Origin: Candidatus Latescibacter sp.
Lineage (GTDB): Bacteria; Latescibacterota; Latescibacteria; Latescibacterales; Latescibacteraceae
Direction of reading: 5' to 3'
DNA: 42,856 bases
Assembly: GCA_030692375.1 (NCBI GenBank)
Contig: JAUYCD010000264.1
Location: forward strand, 1-42,856
The position numbers were made by a program, and so were the translations under genes. The notes under the pieces were generated by a model, which was given only the letters and a program-made list of their open reading frames with translations, had not been told where the DNA came from and searched no databases. Of the stretch, positions 25,705 through 33,930 are shown one piece after another (the first letter of the stretch is position 1; each line of letters opens with the position of its first letter).

Positions 25705-26088
25705 GTTTCCAAACTGATCTGCATAGATCAATCCGACCATACCGTGAACAACGAGAAAGTAAGGCAAAACAGCGAGAACCCATATTTGTGGGTCTTTCAC
25801 AAGAGCGATCACAAGGTTTCCGAACAACTGGAGGAAAACGTAGAGTATAACCAGAGTGATTGCAGTGAACACGAATGAGATTTTTCCGATGAGATAGTAG
25901 AATTGCCAGTACGGTGCTGGGTCCTGAACCGTTCGTCGACTCAGGATTAACGGTCGAAAGCCCAGGAGCGCTAATATTGCAATCATTCTCCCGTCACCCA
26001 GCAGAATGCCAAGAAGGCATAAAAGCCCTACGATTAATTGGAAAATGAATGCATTTTGGAGGTTTGAATAAACTCTCAATTGGATCAT
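25699..26088 (-). CDS. Small membrane protein of unknown function in a cassette
   Basis: 129 residues from the ATG at 26086-26088, with three or four hydrophobic helices (LIVGLLCLLGILLG; FVFTAITLVILYVFL; WVLAVLPYFLVVHGMVGLIY) and a cytoplasmic stretch RRTVQDPAPYWQFYYLIG. I do not recognise the family. The frame is open to 26238 (179 residues) and no ribosome binding site clearly decides the start. A GTTAG sequence 15 bases before this ATG could be the cassette's left junction. Its stop codon lies in the attC box that follows. Confidence 0.6.
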   Translation of the reverse strand: MIQLRVYSNLQNAFIFQLIVGLLCLLGILLGDGRMIAILALLGFRPLILSRRTVQDPAPYWQFYYLIGKISFVFTAITLVILYVFLQLFGNLVIALVKDPQIWVLAVLPYFLVVHGMVGLIYADQFGNA

Positions 26089-26298
26089 TTGAGAATACGC
26101 TCCACTAACCGCCTTACAATATTTAGGCTGATCCGCATAAGATGCGGAACTTCGCTTTCCCGTCCGTATAACACGCCGCTGGATTATCTTCCAGATAACA
26201 CTCAAACTGAATTTCTGTGCAATCGGCCATTTGTCCATAAAAAAAACCGCTTCAAAGCTGGCTCGATGGCGCGTTTGTGTGTCGGCTGCCTTTCCTGA

Positions 26299-26514
26299 TT
26301 ATGCGGTGGTTACTTCTACAAGCTCGCTTACAGAAGTAGGCGGGGGAATGATATGTCCTTTGTCCTTGAGACCCTGGATATGAAATTCGATTGCTTCCTT
26401 GATAAGCTCCAAGACCTCCTCGCGCGTGCTTCCCGCTGCGATGCATCCGGGAATGTCCGGCACGTATGCTCCATAGCCGGATGTACTTGTTTCGATGATT
26501 ACTGTATACTTCAT
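26299..26514 (-). CDS. hicB: HicB-family antitoxin, orphan
   Basis: 71 residues with the HicB partial RNase H-like fold: MKYTVIIETSTSGYGAYVPD, then IPGCIAAGSTREEVLELIKE and AIEFHIQGLKDKG. There is no C-terminal DNA-binding domain, as in the short HicB class. GGAGG lies directly before the ATG. In an active pair HicB binds and blocks the mRNase HicA; here the gene immediately upstream is only a remnant of hicA, so the antitoxin is orphaned or acts on another HicA. Confidence 0.88.
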   Translation of the reverse strand: MKYTVIIETSTSGYGAYVPDIPGCIAAGSTREEVLELIKEAIEFHIQGLKDKGHIIPPPTSVSELVEVTTA

Positions 26515-26524
26515 GGCGCCTCCG

Positions 26525-26608
26525 TTATTTCATCCCTGCTTTTTTCATGATACTGTTCAACGTGCCTGGCGGTATATCAAGCTGCTTTATCAGTTCTCCG
26601 ATTTTCAT
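26525..26608 (-). pseudogene. hicA: hicA remnant with internal deletion
   Basis: A 27-codon frame with ATG and TAA just upstream of hicB: MKIGELIKQLDIPPGTLNSI followed by MKKAGMK. The first ten residues match the start of HicA and the last sixteen match its C-terminal helix (PPGTLNSILKKAG type). The central 30 or so residues, including the dsRBD strand with the catalytic histidine (GSH..), are missing in frame. It is too short to appear in ordinary gene calls. Confidence 0.65.
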
Positions 26609-27059
26609 GAAGTATCATTTCAGAATAACGTCTGTTTATAAGCGACTTCCACGGTTGGAACATGAGTAAAAAGCTCTTTTCCAGAGTATTATATTGCAAT
26701 GTATATATTCCCTTTATCACAAGCAAGTAAAAAAATATCAATACATCTGCGTTTCAGACAGAAAAATCAATCTCCGCTTGTGTTTGACGGTAAGGTCATG
26801 TATTTTCAGAAAAATATCTGCCTTATTTTAATGCTCCGGTAAAAAAGTTAGTTGTATATTATTTTCTGGTGTTTATTTACCTCACCCCCTGTCCCCCTCT
26901 CCTAGTCAGGAGAGGGGGTAACTCGTTACGCGCCTTGTTTCTACCCTCTCCTAATTAGGAGAGGGTGGCCGAAGGCCGGGTGAGGTTCTTAGAGCGATTG
27001 CATCAACAAGATAATTTTTTGCCGAATTTTCATCCCTCATCCTTGTTTTTTGGAGTTTC
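26609..27059. other. Intergenic region with a CTCACCCC palindrome at 26881-26985
   Basis: The first 270 bases are A/T-rich without a recognised feature. 26881-26985 is the fourth copy of the CTCACCCC..GGGTGAGG palindrome, with inner CTCTCCTAGTCAGGAGAG and CTCTCCTAATTAGGAGAG hairpins. The gltS ribosome binding site (TGGAG) is at 27051-27055. Confidence 0.55.
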
Positions 27060-28289
27060 ATGCTCACCCTCGACCTCATACACACCCTGGCGTTCGCAGG
27101 AGTAGTTCTTTTCCTGGGATACGGAATACGCCGCGCCCTGCCGCTGCTTTCCCGTTATAATATTCCCGCGCCGGTCATCGGGGGCATGCTCGTTGCAGTG
27201 CTTATCGTGGTAGCCCGGAATCAGGGGGTAACGCTTTTCAATTTCGACACAACGCTCCAGACTCCGCTGATGATCACTTTTTTCACCACGATCGGCTTCG
27301 GCGCGAGCCTTTCCCTCCTTCGAACCGGCGGGCCGCAGGTACTCCTGTTCTTCGCCGCCTCCACCGTGTTCGCCATCGCCCAGAATGTTCTCGGAGTGCT
27401 TGTTGCGCTTCCGCTCGGAATGCATCCGCTCTTCGGGGTGCTTGCCGGATCGGTTACTCTGACCGGGGGACCGGCCACCGGGCTGGCATTCGCCCCCCTG
27501 TTCGAACAGGCCGGAGTGCATGGCGCCGCTTCGATTGCAGTTACCGCCGCCATGTGCGGGATTGTCTCGGGAGGGTTAATCGGCGCCCCCATCAGCACCT
27601 GGCTTATCGAGCGTTACAGACTTAAAAAAGCGCTGACAGAGAAGATGAATGTCGAGCCGCCTGACGCGGCAACGATAATCGAAGAACGGGTGACCGAGCC
27701 GGAAGAAGCCCCTTACGGCGAGGGGAAGGAAGCGTACAATCTCCTGAAAAGCATCGTGCTCATCCTCCTGGCCATGTGGATCGGCGCCTGGGTCAGCGGC
27801 GGAATAAGCTCCCTCGGTTTTACCCTCCCTGCTTACATCGGGGCGATGCTCAGCGCTGCGGTCATCCGGAACATCGACGACATCACCGGCATCTTCGGCA
27901 TCTCCCAGCGTTTCGTCGACGACCTTGGCGGAGCCGCGCTCTCCCTGTTCATTGTCATGGCGCTCATGACACTGAAGCTGTGGGAGCTGGCCAATGTGGC
28001 GCTCCCGCTCCTGATTATCGTTGCAGCCCAGGTTCTTTTGATCGCAGCGATCTGTCTCTGGCCGATTTTCTGGCTGATGGGGAAAGATTACGATTCGGCG
28101 GTAATGAGCGGAGGATTCTGCGGATTCATGCTGGGAACCACCGCCAATGCCATGGCCAACATGACCGCGCTTGTGGAAAAATTCGGCCCCGCTCCCCGGG
28201 CTTTCCTGGTGGTGCCCATGGTAGGGGCGTTCTTCATTGATTTCACCAATGCGGTGATCATCACCGTGTGTCTGAATATCTGGAGGTAA
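27060..28289 (+). CDS. gltS: Sodium/glutamate symporter GltS
   Basis: 409 residues, inner-membrane protein with two inverted halves of about five helices. GltS features: PAPVIGGMLVAVLIV near residue 38, TTIGFGASLSLLRTGG, the glycine-rich re-entrant loop GSVTLTGGPATGLAFAP, and its second-half counterpart GGFCGFMLGTTANAMANM. It takes up glutamate with sodium. TGGAG lies five bases upstream of the ATG. With glutamate dehydrogenase and the kor/suc genes it suggests glutamate use as a carbon or energy source (inference). Confidence 0.92.
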   Translation: MLTLDLIHTLAFAGVVLFLGYGIRRALPLLSRYNIPAPVIGGMLVAVLIVVARNQGVTLFNFDTTLQTPLMITFFTTIGFGASLSLLRTGGPQVLLFFAASTVFAIAQNVLGVLVALPLGMHPLFGVLAGSVTLTGGPATGLAFAPLFEQAGVHGAASIAVTAAMCGIVSGGLIGAPISTWLIERYRLKKALTEKMNVEPPDAATIIEERVTEPEEAPYGEGKEAYNLLKSIVLILLAMWIGAWVSGGISSLGFTLPAYIGAMLSAAVIRNIDDITGIFGISQRFVDDLGGAALSLFIVMALMTLKLWELANVALPLLIIVAAQVLLIAAICLWPIFWLMGKDYDSAVMSGGFCGFMLGTTANAMANMTALVEKFGPAPRAFLVVPMVGAFFIDFTNAVIITVCLNIWR

Positions 28290-28516
28290 AAGAGTGATTA
28301 GAAATTTATCGCAAAGACGCAAAGTCAATAAAGAAAGAAGGCAGAAAGCGGAAGAAAAGTTTACTTACCCGAATTGTGCGTAAATTTACTTAATAATTCT
28401 CATAACATATTTTAAACATATACTTATATATACTTAGGGGGCTGAATTTTAAACGTCCTCCCTTTTCCCTTCTATTCCGCGCACATCCTGAACTCGCCTT
28501 ACGCGCGGGAAAAATC

Positions 28517-28545
28517 TTGACTATTCCCCGTAAACATGATATGCT
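28517..28545 (+). promoter_or_regulatory. Sigma70-type promoter for the sodium:solute symporter
   Basis: -35 TTGACT (28517-28522) and -10 TATGCT (28540-28545) with a 17-base spacer, placing the start about 48 bases before the ATG. The remainder of 28290-28516 shows no gene, only a GGGGGCTGAATTTTAAACG repeat fragment near 28436. Confidence 0.6.
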
Positions 28546-28599
28546 TTACTTTTTGCGCGAATTCGTAACGGAATCTCATTTCGCATAAGGGAATCCCTC

Positions 28600-30339
28600 A
28601 TGTCCTTTCTCGACACGCTCATCATCATCCTCTACTTCGCCGCGGTGATCGGCATGGGTTTCTACTATCAGAAGCGGGCCTCGCGGAACCTTGAATCCTA
28701 TTTTCTGGGCGGGAAGAGCATGCACTGGATATTCCTCTCCATGTTCGGCTCGGTGTCCACCTTCGACATCACCGGGACCATGTGGATCGTATCGCTCCTC
28801 TTCCTCATGGGAATGAAATCGCTCTGGGTGCACTGGATGTGGGGGGTCATGATGGGAGCGTTTTTCCTGGCGTATATGGGGAAGTGGGTGCGCCGCTCGA
28901 ATGTGCTCACCGGCGCTGAGTGGATGATTACCCGTTTCGGTAATGACCGAGCCGGTGTGGTCGCCCGTACCACTTACGCGCTCATGGCAGTGATTACCCT
29001 GGCCAGCTTCATCGGATATGCTTTCGAGGGGATCGGCAAGTTCGCTGCGGTATATATATCGCTGCCTCCCAACCTGCTCGCGGTGATCATCGTGGCGGTC
29101 ACTACCCTGTATGTGCTCCTCGGCGGCCTGTACAGCGTGGTGTTCACCCATGTCATCCAGGCGGTGATTCTCATCATCGCCGGAACGGTGATTGCGGTAG
29201 TGGCCTACCAGGCGCTGACACCTGAGCTACTGGCGAGCCATCTATCAGCCGATTGGACATCCCTGGTCCCGGTCTGGCGCATCCCTGAGTTCACGGGCAC
29301 TGCAAACGCCCAGTATGAGCTTTTCGGCGCCCTGGTAATAGTGTGGGTGCTTAAAGGGTTTCTCCTGAACGCCGGCGGCCCCGCGCAGATGTACGATTTC
29401 CAGAGCTTTCTCGCCGCACGGAGCCCCCGTGACGCCTCCAAGCTGGGGGCGGCATGGAGCTTCTTCCTGATCATCCGCTGGGGGATGGTCATGGGGATCA
29501 CCCTCCTGGCGCTCACCGGGTTTACTGGCATCACCGACCCGGAGCAGGTGATGCCCATAGTGCTCAAGGACTATCTTCCGATGGGACTCAGGGGAATTGT
29601 CATCGCGGGACTTCTTGCCGCGTTCATGTCCACATTCAGCGCCACAGTCAACAGCGGCGCATCCTACATCGTCCATGACCTCTGGCAGCCTTATTTCCGG
29701 CCCCTTGCAACGGAACGTCAGCTCGTCCGGTCAAGCTATGCGGCCACTGTGGCCATTGTGATTGTCGGCATCGTCATCGGTTTCCAGGCCAAGTCCATCG
29801 CCCAGATATGGAACTGGATGATGATGTCTCTCGGCGCGGGGGTGATCATGCCCAATTTCCTCCGCTGGTACTGGTGGCGGATGAACGGCTGGGGCTACGC
29901 CGCCGGAACACTCGGGGGAATACTCCTCTCTCTTATCGCCCTCTTTCTCCCGGCAGCCCCTATGTATGTGATTTTCCCGCCCATTGTGATCGCCTCTCTC
30001 GCCGCCTGCATCATCGGCTCGCTTGTCACCCCGCCCGTAGATAGTGAAATCATTGTTGCATTCTACCGGACAGTTCGTCCTTTCGGCGCCTGGAAGCCGA
30101 TTCGAAATATCGCCGGGCTTTTACCGGAGGAGGCTAACAAGCGTTCGGAGAGCGCCGCGCTCACCGTTTTCAATGTGCTGGTCGGCATGGCCGCAATCAC
30201 CGGATACTACCTCTTTCCCATGTATCTTGTGGGGCACTGGCACCGGTATGCGTTCATCTGCCTGGCGGTTGCTGTGACAGCTACGATCATACTGTCGGTG
30301 ACCTGGTACCGAAACTTACCGAGGGAGGAAGAGAAATAA
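28600..30339 (+). CDS. Sodium:solute symporter (SSS family)
   Basis: 579 residues with about 14 transmembrane helices in the LeuT fold. SSS signatures: the Na-site region ESYFLGGKSMHWIFLSMFGS near residue 31, TLYVLLGGLYSVVFTHVIQA and GLLAAFMSTFSATVNSGASY with the serine/threonine pair of the Na2 site. Substrates of the family range from sugars to carboxylates and cannot be assigned here. It is transcribed from its own promoter. The downstream gap carries a TTTACAAGATTTACAGGATT repeat (about 30363-30385) and the CTCGCAAAGTCCGCAAAG repeat. Confidence 0.9.
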   Translation: MSFLDTLIIILYFAAVIGMGFYYQKRASRNLESYFLGGKSMHWIFLSMFGSVSTFDITGTMWIVSLLFLMGMKSLWVHWMWGVMMGAFFLAYMGKWVRRSNVLTGAEWMITRFGNDRAGVVARTTYALMAVITLASFIGYAFEGIGKFAAVYISLPPNLLAVIIVAVTTLYVLLGGLYSVVFTHVIQAVILIIAGTVIAVVAYQALTPELLASHLSADWTSLVPVWRIPEFTGTANAQYELFGALVIVWVLKGFLLNAGGPAQMYDFQSFLAARSPRDASKLGAAWSFFLIIRWGMVMGITLLALTGFTGITDPEQVMPIVLKDYLPMGLRGIVIAGLLAAFMSTFSATVNSGASYIVHDLWQPYFRPLATERQLVRSSYAATVAIVIVGIVIGFQAKSIAQIWNWMMMSLGAGVIMPNFLRWYWWRMNGWGYAAGTLGGILLSLIALFLPAAPMYVIFPPIVIASLAACIIGSLVTPPVDSEIIVAFYRTVRPFGAWKPIRNIAGLLPEEANKRSESAALTVFNVLVGMAAITGYYLFPMYLVGHWHRYAFICLAVAVTATIILSVTWYRNLPREEEK

Positions 30340-30685
30340 AGTGCAAAGGCAAGAAATTTGACAGGATTTACAAGATTTACAGGATTAATTATATTCTGAA
30401 ACCTTTGAAATACTTTCTCTCGCAAAGTCCGCAAAGTTCGCAAAGAAAGAAAAGTAAATCAGGTGATTCGCTGGTTATAGACAAAGATACTTTACGATAA
30501 AGAGGGCTTTTTTTTATTTATATAAATGTGGACACATTAATATAATAAGGTAATAAGGCGACTCTTTGCAACAGAATCAAAGGCGTATTATACAGGAAGA
30601 AAAATGAAACTCAGTATCTTATGGGGATCGAGATAATAATTATTCAACGTAACAGTGCACGCGAGTAACGTAGCCAGGGGGCGTC
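30340..30685. other. Intergenic region, repeats then A/T-rich sequence
   Basis: 30355-30460 holds the ACAGGATTTACAAGATTTAC and CGCAAAGTTCGCAAAGAAAG repeats. 30461-30685 is A/T-rich with no gene. An ACGTAACAGTGCACGCGAG stretch just before the next gene is palindromic in part, meaning unknown. Confidence 0.4.
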
Positions 30686-31279
30686 ATGGCATATCAAGCA
30701 CAAAAGCAGTCGAAACCCGACCATACCGCCTTGGATGTACTGCAGGAGTTCAAGCGGATGTTCGTAAACAGCCGTTCGTTGAGTGTCTATTTGCCCGAGA
30801 AATGCAATGGGGAATCGACGTTCGCGCCCGGCGAGTTCTACCGAGCCACCACTCCGTACTCCTACGTTCAACTCAAGGCCCCTCTCACTGAGAAGGTGCG
30901 GCAGGAGCATAACAGCATCGGGGCATGGATTAACGAAAACTTCTTGATTCGCCTCTGGGCAATTCTTGAGAGCCGGGGATTCACTAAGCCGATTCGAACC
31001 AACGTTCGAGGCACAGCCGAGGTCCAACTTCTCAAGGACCTTCGCCAGCACTTCGCGCATGGAACGGGCCTTTACAACGACAGAAAGTTGGAGCATCGCA
31101 ATCTGCGGCGCGACCTGCTAAAATCATTCCCTGTACCAGGAGATATCGACGGACTCCCTACTAACATCGACTACGTAATGGTTCCGATGTACGAGCGATG
31201 TCTCGAATACGTGCAGGACGTTCTGGCAGCTGAGGCATCGGAGGGTGACGGATCGCCTGCAATCATGAAGGCAGGATAG
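30686..31279 (+). CDS. HEPN-like protein of unknown function
   Basis: 197 residues, GGGGG a few bases before the ATG. The protein is mainly helical. DLRQHFAHGTG at residues 118-128 contains R120-x4-H125, the RNase motif of HEPN domains, placed after a helix (INENFLIRLWAILESRG) as in that fold. I cannot place it in a named family. HEPN proteins are often ribonuclease toxins or defence effectors. It stands alone, 104 bases before an HNH nuclease gene of much lower GC content, so the two may have arrived separately. A minus-strand frame over the same bases is a shadow. Confidence 0.6.
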   Translation: MAYQAQKQSKPDHTALDVLQEFKRMFVNSRSLSVYLPEKCNGESTFAPGEFYRATTPYSYVQLKAPLTEKVRQEHNSIGAWINENFLIRLWAILESRGFTKPIRTNVRGTAEVQLLKDLRQHFAHGTGLYNDRKLEHRNLRRDLLKSFPVPGDIDGLPTNIDYVMVPMYERCLEYVQDVLAAEASEGDGSPAIMKAG

Positions 31280-31383
31280 TAGCACCGAACAAGTGCTTTC
31301 AACCTATGCGTTCACGGTTGTCGCATACAGCAAGCGCACGACACGAGGAGTTTAGCTCAGTACATTAAATTAAGGAAAACATC

Positions 31384-32313
31384 ATGGAAAAAGCCCTATT
31401 TATAAACGGAGTTTATGAGGATGTCCTTGATGAAATTGTAAAATCCCAAGAAGCTAACCCTGGCAGGGTTTTTTACCTACAACCTTATTCAGAATCTTCG
31501 ATAAAACAACTTAGAAACGGATCAACCGAGCCGTATTTCCCATTACCTCTTTACATTTCAACAACCCGTCAACTCAATCAAATATGCTACTCAGCAGATA
31601 TCATTGGATGGGAAGACAAAAATGAACTATCGGCGAAAAGACTGGCATTCTTAAATGAACATATAAAAATATTTCAACCAAAAGAAGTCGAGATATATTT
31701 TGAAGTGAAGGAAAAAAAGTGCGTCAATTTAATCTCAATTAGAAACCTAACAAAATTTAGTAACCAACTGTCAACATCAAATCTAATAAAGGAGAGCGAT
31801 GGAGAACCACTTAAACCGCGGACTCGCGCAGGCAGTTGGAGTTACGTTTATGCTTTACCATTATTATCAATTGATAAAACTGTTGTTAAAAAAAGACTAG
31901 ACGAAGAACTGGAAAAATCTCTATCCATATCCTTAAAGGATGATGATGAAATAATAAAAAAACGTTTAGAAACTGCTCCTAAAATTCCAGAGAAAGTCCA
32001 AACCATATCATATGATTTTCGAAGAAACCCAGATGTAATTGCGGCGGTATTAAAAAGAGCTCACGGCAAATGTGAATTATGTAAATCTGATGCACCTTTT
32101 TTTAAGGCTTCAGATGGCACACCATATTTGGAAGTTCACCATTGGATCACATTATCTGAAGGAGGAGAGGACATTATTGAAAATGCTGGTGCACTATGCC
32201 CAAATTGTCATAAAAATGCGCATTTTGGGGCAAAACGAGACTTTATAAAATCTAACAAGGTGCTTGTATCCAATGTAAAAAGTCCCTCAACAGATGAACC
32301 CTGTTCGTACTAA
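31384..32313 (+). CDS. HNH endonuclease with unassigned N-terminal domain
   Basis: 309 residues, A/T-rich unlike the backbone genes. The C-terminal 90 residues are an HNH nuclease: zinc pair CELC, then YLEVHHWITLSEGGEDIIEN with the catalytic histidine pair, and ALCPNCHKNAHFG with the second CxxC. This form resembles McrA-like restriction enzymes. The N-terminal 150 residues (for example PLPLYISTTRQLNQICYSAD then IIGWEDK) may be a recognition domain; the fold is not identifiable by eye, and a PUA/EVE-like reader of modified bases is only a guess. AAGGAAAACATC precedes the ATG. Confidence 0.8.
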   Translation: MEKALFINGVYEDVLDEIVKSQEANPGRVFYLQPYSESSIKQLRNGSTEPYFPLPLYISTTRQLNQICYSADIIGWEDKNELSAKRLAFLNEHIKIFQPKEVEIYFEVKEKKCVNLISIRNLTKFSNQLSTSNLIKESDGEPLKPRTRAGSWSYVYALPLLSIDKTVVKKRLDEELEKSLSISLKDDDEIIKKRLETAPKIPEKVQTISYDFRRNPDVIAAVLKRAHGKCELCKSDAPFFKASDGTPYLEVHHWITLSEGGEDIIENAGALCPNCHKNAHFGAKRDFIKSNKVLVSNVKSPSTDEPCSY

Positions 32314-32522
32314 AGAAGAACAAGATACATGAATAGATACTAGATTCCTTTTCTCACCCCTCTTTCCAGCCTTTTCCTTTCTTTATTAACTTTGCGAACT
32401 TTGCGAGAGAATAAATCAAAGATTTCATCTTGTGAATCTTGTGAATCCTGTCAAAATTTTTTTCATTCCTTTTCTTTCTCTCAGTTATTGACCCTCGAAT
32501 CCGCCGTTTTCCCCATTTTCCC

Positions 32523-32551
32523 TTGATTACCATTCTGTAATTGCTTAATTT
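32523..32551 (+). promoter_or_regulatory. Candidate promoter for korD
   Basis: TTGATT (32523-32528), 17-base spacer, TAATTT (32546-32551). Both boxes are imperfect but well spaced, 40 bases before the korD start. Confidence 0.35.
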
Positions 32552-32591
32552 ACAAACTTTATTCCAGCATATTTCAAAGAAGGATAATTCT

Positions 32592-32852
32592 ATGGCAGAA
32601 ACGACCAAAAAAATACTGATATTCACCGATGAAACCCTCTGCAAGGGTGTGGACGGCTGCGGTATTTGCATTCATGTGTGTCCGAAAAAAGTGTTCGAGC
32701 GTTCGAGCCGTCTGACACCCAAGGGAATCCGGCCCCCGGAGCCGGTACGGGCCGAGGATTGCAACGGGTGCAAGCTGTGTATGATCTATTGTCCCGATCT
32801 GGCGATTGTAATAGAGAAAGAAGATAAATCTGAAGTGTTGACCGAGACATGA
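32592..32852 (+). CDS. korD: 2-oxoacid:ferredoxin oxidoreductase delta subunit (ferredoxin-like)
   Basis: 86 residues from the ATG at 32592, AGGA upstream. Two 4Fe-4S motifs: C57-x2-C60-x2-C63-x3-C67-P is canonical; the first is C17-x5-C23-x2-C26-x3-C30-P, with three extra residues after the first cysteine. It passes electrons from the TPP-containing KorAB core to free ferredoxin. The other three subunit genes begin 1.08 kb downstream, separated by a repeat array and a GxxExxY gene, whereas korD usually adjoins korA. Confidence 0.88.
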   Translation: MAETTKKILIFTDETLCKGVDGCGICIHVCPKKVFERSSRLTPKGIRPPEPVRAEDCNGCKLCMIYCPDLAIVIEKEDKSEVLTET

Positions 32853-33260
32853 TTTACATGATTTGCATGAAATAATGATATATATTCTAATCTTGTCAAT
32901 CTTGTTAATCCTGTCTAATTTCGGTATTTGAAAAAAAGCGTTGTTTAAAAAAAATTATCAGACATGATTTACATGATTTACATGATTTGCATGAAATAAT
33001 GATATATATTCTAAATCTTGTCAATCTTGTTAATCCTGTCTAATTTTGGTTTTTAAAAAGCGTCGTTAAAATATTCATTAGACATGATTTACATGATTTG
33101 CATGAAATAATGATATATATTCTAAATCTTGTCAATCTTGTTAATCCTGTCTAATTTTGGTATTGATAAAAAGCGTTGTTAAAAAAAATAATTGGACATG
33201 ATTTACAAGATTTACATATAAATGTTATATTCTGTCAATCTTGTCTGATATCGAGGTTTA
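32849..33260. repeat. Tandem array of about 115-base units (ACATGATTTACATGATTTGC type)
   Basis: Three full units and one partial unit begin at about 32849, 32963, 33084 and 33198. Each runs ACATGATTTACATG.., GAAATAATGATATATATTC, CTTGTCAATCTTGTTAATCC, TGTCTAATTT, then an A-rich segment with GCGTTGTTAAAA. The two parts ATTTACATGATT and AATCTTGTTAATC give the unit weak dyad symmetry. The last unit runs into the start of the GxxExxY gene. No spacers, so not a CRISPR. Confidence 0.8.
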
Positions 33261-33665
33261 TTGTTGGAAATCAATGAATTGACAAAGTGCGTCATCGGGT
33301 GCGCGTACAAGGTTCATAAAGAACTTGGCGCAGGTTTTCTTGAGAAGGTATATGAAAACGCCTTGAAAATAGAACTCGAGGAGTCCGGGGTCGATGTTGT
33401 TCAACAGTATCCAGTTGCCGTGAACTACCGAGGACGTATGATTGGCGACTTCTATGCCGATCTCTTGGTGGAAGGGAAAGTGATAATTGAATTGAAAGCT
33501 GTTCAGAAACTTGCGAAAGAACATGAAGTTCAACTGGTAAACTATCTCGCTGCCACAGGTATAGATAACGGTCTTCTCATTAACTTTGGTTCTTCTGTTG
33601 AAATAAAACGGAAGTTTAGAAAATATACTGAACAAGATTTACATGACAATAATAAATCCTGTTAA
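33261..33665 (+). CDS. GxxExxY protein embedded in the repeat array
   Basis: 134 residues from a TTG start. The family motif is present as G25-FL-E28-KV-Y31. Later motifs are VNYRGRMIGDFYADLLVEGK and VIIELKAVQKLAKEHEVQLV, in which the D, the E-x-K and following Q fit a PD-(D/E)xK nuclease-like core (the family is grouped with PDDEXK-3 in Pfam). Function is unknown. Both ends merge with flanking repeats: the last residues (EQDLHDNNKSC) are encoded by GATTTACATGA repeat sequence. No Shine-Dalgarno is evident. Confidence 0.85.
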   Translation: MLEINELTKCVIGCAYKVHKELGAGFLEKVYENALKIELEESGVDVVQQYPVAVNYRGRMIGDFYADLLVEGKVIIELKAVQKLAKEHEVQLVNYLAATGIDNGLLINFGSSVEIKRKFRKYTEQDLHDNNKSC

Positions 33666-33905
33666 TCTTGTTAATCCTGTCTAATATCAATTTTTAAACA
33701 GGCTTTTTTAAAACCAATCATCAGACATGATTTACAGATTTACATAAATAAAATATAAATTCTCAATTCTGTTAATCTTGTTAATCCTGTTAATCCTGTC
33801 TAATATCAATTTTTTAAACAGGCTTTTTTAAAACCAATCATCAGACATGATTTACAAGATTTACAAGATTAAAATAAATTAGAAATCATGTAAATATTTT
33901 TATCC
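33640..33905. repeat. Second part of the repeat array, after the GxxExxY gene
   Basis: Two units of about 115 bases with GTTAATCTTGTTAATCCTGT, TAATATCAATTTTT, AAACAGGCTTTTTTAAAACC and AATCATCAGACATGATTTAC. The first begins within the gene's final codons. Closely related to 32849-33260 but a distinct subtype (AAACAGGC instead of AAAGCGTTG). Confidence 0.75.
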
Positions 33906-33930
33906 CGTCATATCAACAAAGGATTATCCA

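Noticed and set aside
27576-28328. Long minus-strand frame opposite gltS
   Set aside because: Shadow frame rich in His, Asp and Gly with no domain; gltS on the plus strand is unambiguous.
30644-31096. Minus-strand frame of 150 codons
   Set aside because: It lies opposite the HEPN-like gene, has no ribosome site, and its protein has no recognisable features.
31283-31358. An attC site after the HEPN-like gene
   Set aside because: A hairpin and GTTTAGC exist, but the outer boxes (ACCGAAC, GTTTAGC) agree at only about four of seven positions.
32849-33905. Tandem repeats suggestive of a CRISPR array
   Set aside because: Units are about 115 bases, nearly identical throughout and without unique spacers; no cas gene is nearby.
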